A stretch of 64,000 bases of DNA, taken from the NCBI GenBank assembly GCA_037176885.1, contig JAWWNJ010000170.1:124001-188000 (forward strand). Reading direction: 5' to 3'. This DNA comes from Favolaschia claudopus (taxonomy: Eukaryota; Basidiomycota; Agaricomycetes; Agaricales; Mycenaceae). The notes below the pieces were generated by a model that worked only from the letters and a program-made list of their open reading frames with translations, ran no database searches and had not been told where the DNA came from. Both the position numbers and the translations under genes were made by a program. Shown here in pieces: positions 57,181 through 64,000 of the stretch (position 1 is the first letter of the stretch; each line of letters starts with the position of its first letter).

Positions 57181-60100
57181 GCTCCAATCCCGCCGCCACC
57201 GGTGCCCGAGGGAGATGGCTTCTTTTCTGAAGACGAGAACTCTGGCCCACTTCCTGCGTATAACACCACGCCTGGCGATGGCAAGACTAGCGAGAAGATG
57301 CGACAGGTAGGTCTATCTTCTTTCGCACATCTCAGAGAAATATAGATTCAATGGCCTTCTCGCAGACCGTGGCACATATGGCAGAGCTTAAAAGTCAAGA
57401 ATCTGCATTCCTCAACTGTCTCCTTGCTACGCATCACAATCCCGACGTTCTCAGCCCATGTGCCTGCGGACGGGCACTTGCGCGCAAAGTCAAATGTGAT
57501 GACTGTTTACACGGTGTGTTGCTCTGCCCCCAGTGCTGGGTCGATGCGCACAGGGCCAATCCAACACATTGGGCTCTTGTCTGGAACACCAATGAGCGAT
57601 ATTTTGAACGCTACGACTTCTGCCGAGTGCTCGGGAGTGCATCCGTGGCCCTGGGACATAACGGTCGGCGTTGTCCGGCAGCAGATGCTGCGAAATCTTT
57701 CACGCTCGTCGACACGAACGGCATTCATGCCACCGCAATATCGTTTTGTCGTTGCAAGACTGGCGATGGGCAGAACCCCAAACCAGAGTTTGAACAGTTA
57801 TTGAGCGCAGGCATCTTTCCCGCCACCGTGAAGCAACCCAAGACAGGCTATACCCTCAATTTACTGGAATATTATCGCGAACTTCGGAACCAGTCAAAGA
57901 TTTCAGCCTACAGCTTTATCCTAGTTCTGCAGCGTCTAGCTGATCCATGGTTTTCTGACGCGGTTCCGGTAAGCATATTCCTTGACAAATCTGAATGAAC
58001 GAGACGGCTAAATGTTTTCAGGACATCTATACCAATTTTCTGGCAATCACACGTTTCCACCAAACCCTCGATATCATCATGCGTCGGGGTTATGCCCATG
58101 ATGTCGATATTCCACTTGACGGGGAGACTGAGCGTCCATATCCTAACCGGCCGATCGGTTATTTAGGGCTTCAGTGTGTTGCTTGTCCGGAACGCGGTGT
58201 AAATATGCCACGCATTGTAAACGTCCCAAACTATCTACGGTGGGTGGCACAGGTCTTCTTTACATAGTTTTCTCATTTGTTCATTTCAGCCATACTATTT
58301 CGGCCTTCAAAACTTTGGACGGCAATTTCAAAGCTAATCAGTTCACCAAACGTGACAACGGGACCGACATAAGCTTGACTGACGGGAGAATGTATCGCTG
58401 TTGTTGGATCGCTAGTCGACATGCTTGTGGGCGAAGCGTAAGCCCTCTCTTTCACATTGAATGTTTGACAGCAATATACTGACCAAGTTTCTCTGATCGC
58501 AGGTTTGCGTTGGGCACGCTTGCGTTGCGCGAGAGCTTGAAACGCACTAATTCTCCGCCTCACGATAAAGAGTCTACAACTCCGGAGGTTTTCAGTTACG
58601 ACAGCTGGTGCTCGTTCGTTGTAAAATTGCGTCGACGAGCAATTGAGATGTTTCCGGAAGAGACGTGGCTCCACGATTTACTGGCTAAAATTGAAGGTCA
58701 GATTCCAGCGGATCATATCAATGGGCACGGCGAAGAGTGTCGAACGATATGGCAAGCTGTCTATTTCGCATGCAGGGCCCACTTCTACGGCAAGACAGCA
58801 GAGGTGATTTGGGCGTTCTTGAACCCGCTCGGTTCGTCAACACGTCAAAGCACTGGGGCTGCTCGGCACGACATCATGAATTTTGTCATTGATGCGTGGA
58901 ATACCTGGAAGATGCTTCACGCAGGTATGATTCTCTCTGTGAGGCGAGAACAATATTGACTTTTTTGAAGCTCGGCTTCTGGCAGACGAGCGTCGTGATG
59001 CTTTACGTCTGTTTGAACTACACATGGCTGTGTTAGAAGATTTAAGTCGACAGCATCTGGATAATGTTGTTGAATGGTCCAGGCTTTCACGCATTGCCAC
59101 CAAGACACCGGACGGGCAGTGGCACAGTGTATATCAGCACGAGTCAAAGACGGGTATGTCCTCAATTTTCTGTGCTGTGATTCGGCTGAGTCTTTTTAGT
59201 TGTAACGATTGAGAGCATGTTGTCGACATTGATGGCCGAAGAAGAACAGACACTGTCACAAGTTGATGAAAGACAGCCACGAACACCGGTAGCACAGTGG
59301 ATTCACAAAGGAATAATGATCGAGCGAGAACAGTAAGTAGATTCAATACATAATTCCGCACACGCTAGGTTTTTACTTACATCTTGCAGACTTCTTACGG
59401 TTGCGATGCTGGGGAATTACCGTTCCCATCCTCTGCAAGATACCTGGGATGCGATCGTCAAATTACGGGAATCTACCAACGCTAATCTCAAGAAATTCAG
59501 AGAGCAGCAGCGTCTGGTGTATCCACGTCTCAAGCTCAGTGCTCTAGATCCTGATGAGCCTGAGCTAACGGCGATTCAGCTCCCATCATACAGAATTAAA
59601 CACGGGCAGCGTGAAGCAAGCAACGAGGGTGGCACTGCTGAGGATCAACAGCTACGTGCAGCCGAGATTCAGTTGCGATGCGGGCAGGCTAATAGTGGGA
59701 TCTTACAAGTACAGCAAGCCTCGCTTGGCTTGTCCGCTGTGAAAAAAGCCAGAGATCAAGACTACCGAGGGCAAGCCGGAATAACCCGCACGAAGCGCAA
59801 TTTGCAAAAAGCAGAACTTCTCAAAACTTTTGAGATCACCATGTACAACAGAGCGCGGACAGCGCTCGTCCACCTTGGATATCAGGACCACGGCTCTGAC
59901 ACGCCTTACCGCCTTCTCACTGCGTCAGATACATGGAGGAAGGATACCCATCTCCACCGCGCAACAGGGGACTCGCGCCTCTTCGATGGAACCGCATGGC
60001 ACCTTCAAAGCGGTACAACCATCTCCACGGTGGCATCGGCTCTATCCTCTGCGCATAAGAGGGATAGTGACGATGACGATGAGCCTCAGTTAGTGGCAAG

Positions 60101-60892
60101 TACTCAGATGCTGAAACGCCGCGGTGAATGATTGTTTTGATCTTCGTCTTCATACTTCACATCACTGATATTCTTCTTAGCGGGAGCGGGATCCTCTCGT
60201 GCGACGAAACGTCTCAAAGACATTGTGCCCGAAGACATTGTCGTGTTATCTGACGCAGAATCCTCTGATGAAGAGATCACTGCATCCTCGCCGGTGAAGG
60301 GAACAGCGAAGAAGAAGACTAAGAAGAAGAAACGCGATGGATGGATTTGGAGCGGCTTTGCCACCCACAGACAGGATGTTAGTGACGAGAGCTTGGCAAA
60401 ATACAAGGCCGAGAGTCAGTTGTCTCCTCTATTTCCCAATCAATGCTAAAATATACAAGGTGATCGAGTGCAATGGTTCCGCGCTGAAGCGGAAATGTAC
60501 CGTTGGCTTGAGCAGTACGAGCGTAAGCATGCTGAATTTCTGCGGGTCATTCAACGCTTTGGTCGCGACAGCGATGTCTGGACTGGACTATCACAGCGCG
60601 AGGAGGATCGCGCTGGAACCTTCAATGGGAAGGCAGCATTTGCTCGAATGCAAGCCGCTATGTATAAACGCTTGCAGCACAATGCCGAGGTTATGTTCAA
60701 AGATGCTAATTCGGGGGCCCATAACGACTGGGTGAAATCAGAAACACTTGAAGAACTCGTCGGCAAGATTGATGGTTGGCGTGACTCTGTCTTCAAATGG
60801 ATGGATGACATGGTGAGTAGTAGACCTGTTTTCTGCGACTGCAATGACTAAAAACAAACAAGGATATTCACCGTGCATACAAAGATTTATGA
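57181..60892 (+). pseudogene. 3' part of KDZ transposase gene (CxC2 domain and core)
   Basis: The frame resumes in phase at 57181 (APIPPPPVPEGDG). Exons at 57181-57306, 57366-57968, 58022-58239, 58290-58437 and several later ones follow. The CxC2-like cysteine cluster is clear: CACGRALARKVKCDDC...LCPQCWVDAH...ISFCRCK. Core motifs: TLDGNFKANQFTKRD, FSYDSWCSFVVKL, and a helical C-terminal region (YPRLKLSALDPDEPELTAIQLPSYR, then REEDRAGTFNGKAAFARM). About 50 residues are missing after SLTDGRMY, and the frame is lost between 58437 and 58510. So this KDZ copy was already degenerate or decayed after the insertion. The normal YDxACQ and TDGE motifs are weakly conserved. The last exon ends at TGA 60890-60892. 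Confidence 0.75.
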
Positions 60893-61434
60893 GTACACGA
60901 GCTTCGGTTGAATGTGAACACGAGTTTTGATTAGGGTATTACCGTATCTTGTGTGATATCTTCAATCAGTGAGCTGTAGCATATTCTAAAATCATTCTTT
61001 GCTCTCCCTCTGCTCGCGACTTTATCTGTGACTTCGTTCGGTGAGAGAAATTGAGATATATTTCAATATATGTATATTTACTCCCAAACCATTGTATATG
61101 CTTTGCCGTATGTACCTAAACCTCTTAAATGATTGTGAAATAGGAAGTAAGTAGCACAGCAACGATGGATTTGGGCAAACATCAAGAGTATTGATGGTGG
61201 CCAGGACACATTCTGGGTTATTACGTCTCATGGTTGAAGGGAAACACACTCTAAAACTAAGTCTGTAGGGTGTATAGAGGGCCAGAATAGAATGAAAAAT
61301 AATACTGAGCATGGACCTTGCAATATGGAGTCAGGAAAGAAAAGGCAGCAAACGGGGCCCGTCTCGGCCTCATATTATTGATGGGATCAAAATTTCCTTT
61401 TCAGTTCAAACAACCATTGATCAAGCTCGTCAAA

Positions 61435-61645
61435 AGCTCGTTCCAAAACTCAAGTTTGCAGGTTGGACTCAAGTTTACAGGACTTGAGTTTTTGGATCAA
61501 GAACATTACTCTGTATATATGAGGTATATATTGGTATGTATTAATGGGCTGAGCGAACTTAAGACGACGACAGGAACTTAAGATTCTCATCAGAACTTGA
61601 GACCTCAATAGCAACTTAAGTCTGTAATTGAACTTAAGTTTTGAA
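61435..61645. repeat. Eight ACTTGAGTT/ACTTAAGTT words in 210 bp
   Basis: Near-palindromic words AACTTGAGTT, ACTCAAGTTT and AACTTAAGTT recur about every 25 bp. They also occur at 27556-27650 and 62585-62635, suggesting the ends of one repeat family. Confidence 0.5.
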
Positions 61646-61841
61646 CCACCTTCCATGCACTAATATATCTACATAAGCTAGCTCGTCGCGCTCTGGGAGC
61701 TGACATGTAGTACAGTATGTAAAATAAAGAAAGAATATCTCGCGAAGAGACGGGGGGAGACAAAAATTCATGCAGAATGCCAGCAAAGGACAAGTTCATG
61801 CATAGTAAAGGTGGTGTGTCAGGCGCGGCCGCAGGCCGCTG

Positions 61842-61968
61842 TGAGACGCTCCCGACCCCGAGAGCGCAATAAAAGCAACTCCGGGGAGTGGGAGACGTAG
61901 CTCGCGAGACGCTCCCGACAACCAGAGCGCAACAAAGGCGACACCGGGCAGGAGACGTACTCGTGTGT
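61842..61968 (+). repeat. Two-copy tandem duplication, 64-bp period
   Basis: GAGACGCTCCCGAC starts at 61842 and 61906; both copies continue with AGAGCGCAA, AAAGC/AAAGG and GGAGACGTA blocks. Confidence 0.55.
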
Positions 61969-62643
61969 GCAGCCCGCGGCCAGTGCGACACGAGACTGGG
62001 GGATACCGACGCCAGAAGCGAGCAGCCGGACCCCCAAACCGGAGCAGCGCTCCAAAGCGAAGCGCGACCGGCAAACGCGAGGAGGCGACGGGCACCCCAA
62101 CCGGAGCGCTGCGACAAGGAAAAGAGAGAAAAGGATTATAATTGAAACATACCGCGTCCCCAGTGACGCAAATACGGGACTAATATCACCAGAAAACAGA
62201 CTTCAGCCAGTGCAGGGCTATCAGAAAGAGCTCAAAGTCGTCGAGGAGACTGCAGATCAGATTCGTCGAGTTTGATGGCAAAGAGGAAGTGACGAGACAA
62301 CAACGGGATGGTGAGCAACGCTACAGGCGGCGAGCGCGCAAAGTCGCCACAGAAACACGTGAGGAGGATGGGTCGGAAACTGCGCGCAAAAATCGCCAGC
62401 GCGGCGCGAGGTGGTGGTACCGAGCAGAGCTGTAAATTGTGATCCTGTGATGACGTCAGTGAATGGGATCACTCCCCGCGCTCTCTCGCTATCTTATCTT
62501 GCGCTAGACGCGGCTCGTGCCTCGCCCCGCCTAGCTGGCAATATACTCATATCTACTCATTTATATTGGCCCACTAGGTGCAGTGGGACTCAAGTTTGAC
62601 TTTTGGTCTGGAGCAGAAAAACTTGAGTTTAGCTAATTTTATT

Positions 62644-64000
62644 TCATTCTATGGAACCTCTGCCCTCGAGGCGCTCGCCGGTGAATACGGTGACGTTGCT
62701 TTCACCGGCGGCTGCGTTTCCCAGCTGGATAGGGATGTCGTCCATCTCGACGTCGTCGTACGCGCTGAATGCAGACGTCGTCATAGGAATCTTGTGGCTG
62801 TTGGTCTTCCGGACCCAGTAAGCCGCCTTCGCGGCACCGCACCGTGCTATCAAATACGCCTCGCCGCTAGTACGCGGCAGAACAGGTAAGTTGAGGAGGA
62901 TAGCACAGGTAAATGTGAGGTAGGCGTAAGCCGATTCCTCCGTGCGACGTACCCATCGAAGAAGATTCTTCGCTTGGTCGACGTCCGCCATGACCAGTCC
63001 AGCCCATACGCCAGCCTCGGCCAGTACGAGCGGGCGCTTCAGCGCGTAAGCGTCGGGGTTCTCTGCGAGCTCCTCGGCACGGCGCTGGACCTCCAAAGCT
63101 TTCCAGTTGCTTGGCAGGGTGCGCTTGTCGCTCTCCGAGCCGAAGTCCTGTTCATCGCCTTGGATAGTCTCCAGAGGGCATACCGGGTGGCCACGAGGGT
63201 CGATGGTAGCCTGCGCGATGGGCGGCGGGAACACCTTCCTAGTCCATCCAGTCTTCACCTTGGTCTGTCAACCCCGCGTTTTCAGAGCTGCGTCGCGCAA
63301 CTCCTCCGTATCGGGCCGTTGTTGGCGGTTCCCCATAGGGTTGAATCACTTCCCTCCACGGCCTCGGGACGTGGAGGGTGGTCGTTCACGCTGCGCGGTG
63401 TGCCGGTGATGATTCGGCTGCTGAGGAGGCGGCGGCGCGTGACGAGGCGGCGACTGACGATGGGAAGGGCATAGTGTGGTGAAGCTGAGCGGCTGTCGTA
63501 CTGGTAGCGGGAGGAGTTGTCAGAGGTCGATCCAGACGCAGTGCCAGAGTGACGACTCGACCCATAATGTCGGGGAGGAGATGGTCCGCGCTGGGCATGG
63601 TACCCGGCGAAATCATTCTGCGTGGGACGCTCCGGCGAGTAGTATCGGGGAGGAACGCGCGATGGGCCCGCACGCGGGTAGAACCTATTGTCGTTAGACA
63701 GAGGTGGTCCGTAGTCGTCTTGCCATTGCCGTGTGTTGAATCGAGAGTCCCTCGAGGGTGCGGCGTGGGGCGCACGGTTGCGTTCGGAGACGTAGGGCGC
63801 GGGCGGATGATTGAGCGAGACCCCTACGGCGGGTACCCATGTTGGGGCTCTATCCGGTCCCTGCCATGTGCCACCGAGCTGAGTTCTGTCGTAGAATTTC
63901 CCAGATTGGTGTCGCGCAGCGATGTGCGTTTCGCTATCCAGAGGGTGGGGAGTACCTCCAAGGCCCCGGGTATAACCTGGCAGGAGGTAGTGGGCGGGCA
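62644..64000 (-). CDS. 3' end of an unrecognised gene, probably repeat-associated
   Basis: A minus-strand open frame of about 204 codons (63258-62644) reads LPSNWKALEVQRRAEELAENPDAYALKRP, then AYAYLTFTCAILLNLPV, then EAYLIARCGAAKAAYWV, with an acidic end. Upstream, 63435-64000 is open in another frame with a Pro/Arg/Tyr/Ser-rich sequence (SRVPPRYYSPERPTQ). The two parts must join by one or more introns I could not fix. It may belong to the same multi-copy family as the retroelement ORF at 22302-22856, judged from general character only. The gene continues beyond the window. Confidence 0.45.

Larger units (their letters stand above)
60893..62640. other. Repeat-rich intergenic region, no gene recognised
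   Basis: Contains the ACTTGAGTT/ACTTAAGTT cluster (61435-61645), a GC-rich block (61820-62140) with a tandem duplication, and a second short ACTTGAGTT cluster at 62585-62635. ORFs here have no recognisable domain. Confidence 0.45.

Overview
This is nuclear DNA of a filamentous basidiomycete, most likely an Agaricomycete. The evidence is many short introns (about 45-70 nt), KDZ, hAT, CACTA and Tc1 transposons of types common in mushroom genomes, a HeLo-like/NACHT/ankyrin NLR, and a multi-copy WD40 gene with a C-terminal membrane anchor. No rRNA, tRNA, CRISPR array or bacterial-style operon was seen. Gene models were spliced by eye from GT-AG (rarely GC-AG) introns and checked for reading phase.

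Layout. 1-846: 3' part of a five-exon gene of unknown function. 850-12,160: gene-poor DNA with short repeats, a decayed tandem duplication, strand-biased tracts and a few weak gene models. 12,217-15,742: an intact six-exon NLR (1088 aa). 16,115-16,522: a 388-bp long-TIR MITE with a 10-bp target duplication. 18,960-27,530: hAT transposon DNA whose N-terminal half (+) and C-terminal half (-) lie in opposite orientation, with an LTR-retroelement tail and a truncated KDZ transposase between them. 27,694-29,647: a multi-exon gene of unknown function (-). About 29,990-32,251: LTR-like DNA plus a gag-only retroelement. 32,408-33,336: a small protein with three SUMO-interacting-like motifs. 34,855-37,606: a degenerate SPT5-like KOW-domain gene. 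37,861-60,892: a KDZ transposase gene interrupted by a 19.1-kb transposon. 60,900-64,000: repeats and the 3' end of an unrecognised gene.

The main discovery is the element at 38,070-57,177. It has two 557-bp terminal inverted repeats starting CACACCGG, a 3-bp ACA target duplication, and a tnp2-type (EnSpm/CACTA) transposase. Removing it with one ACA rejoins the two KDZ gene parts in frame at the junction. Besides the transposase it carries two intact, inverted GIY-YIG (T5orf172-like) nuclease genes with identical exon lengths, a truncated third copy, remnants of a convergent partner gene, and an intact WD40-membrane-anchor gene. It also contains a complete nested 3,079-bp Tc1-type element with an intact DD34E transposase, a TA duplication and an extra 429-aa passenger gene. 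Transposase, paired nucleases and a membrane WD40 protein in one TIR-bounded unit look like a cargo-carrying giant CACTA element; how the cargo functions is inference.
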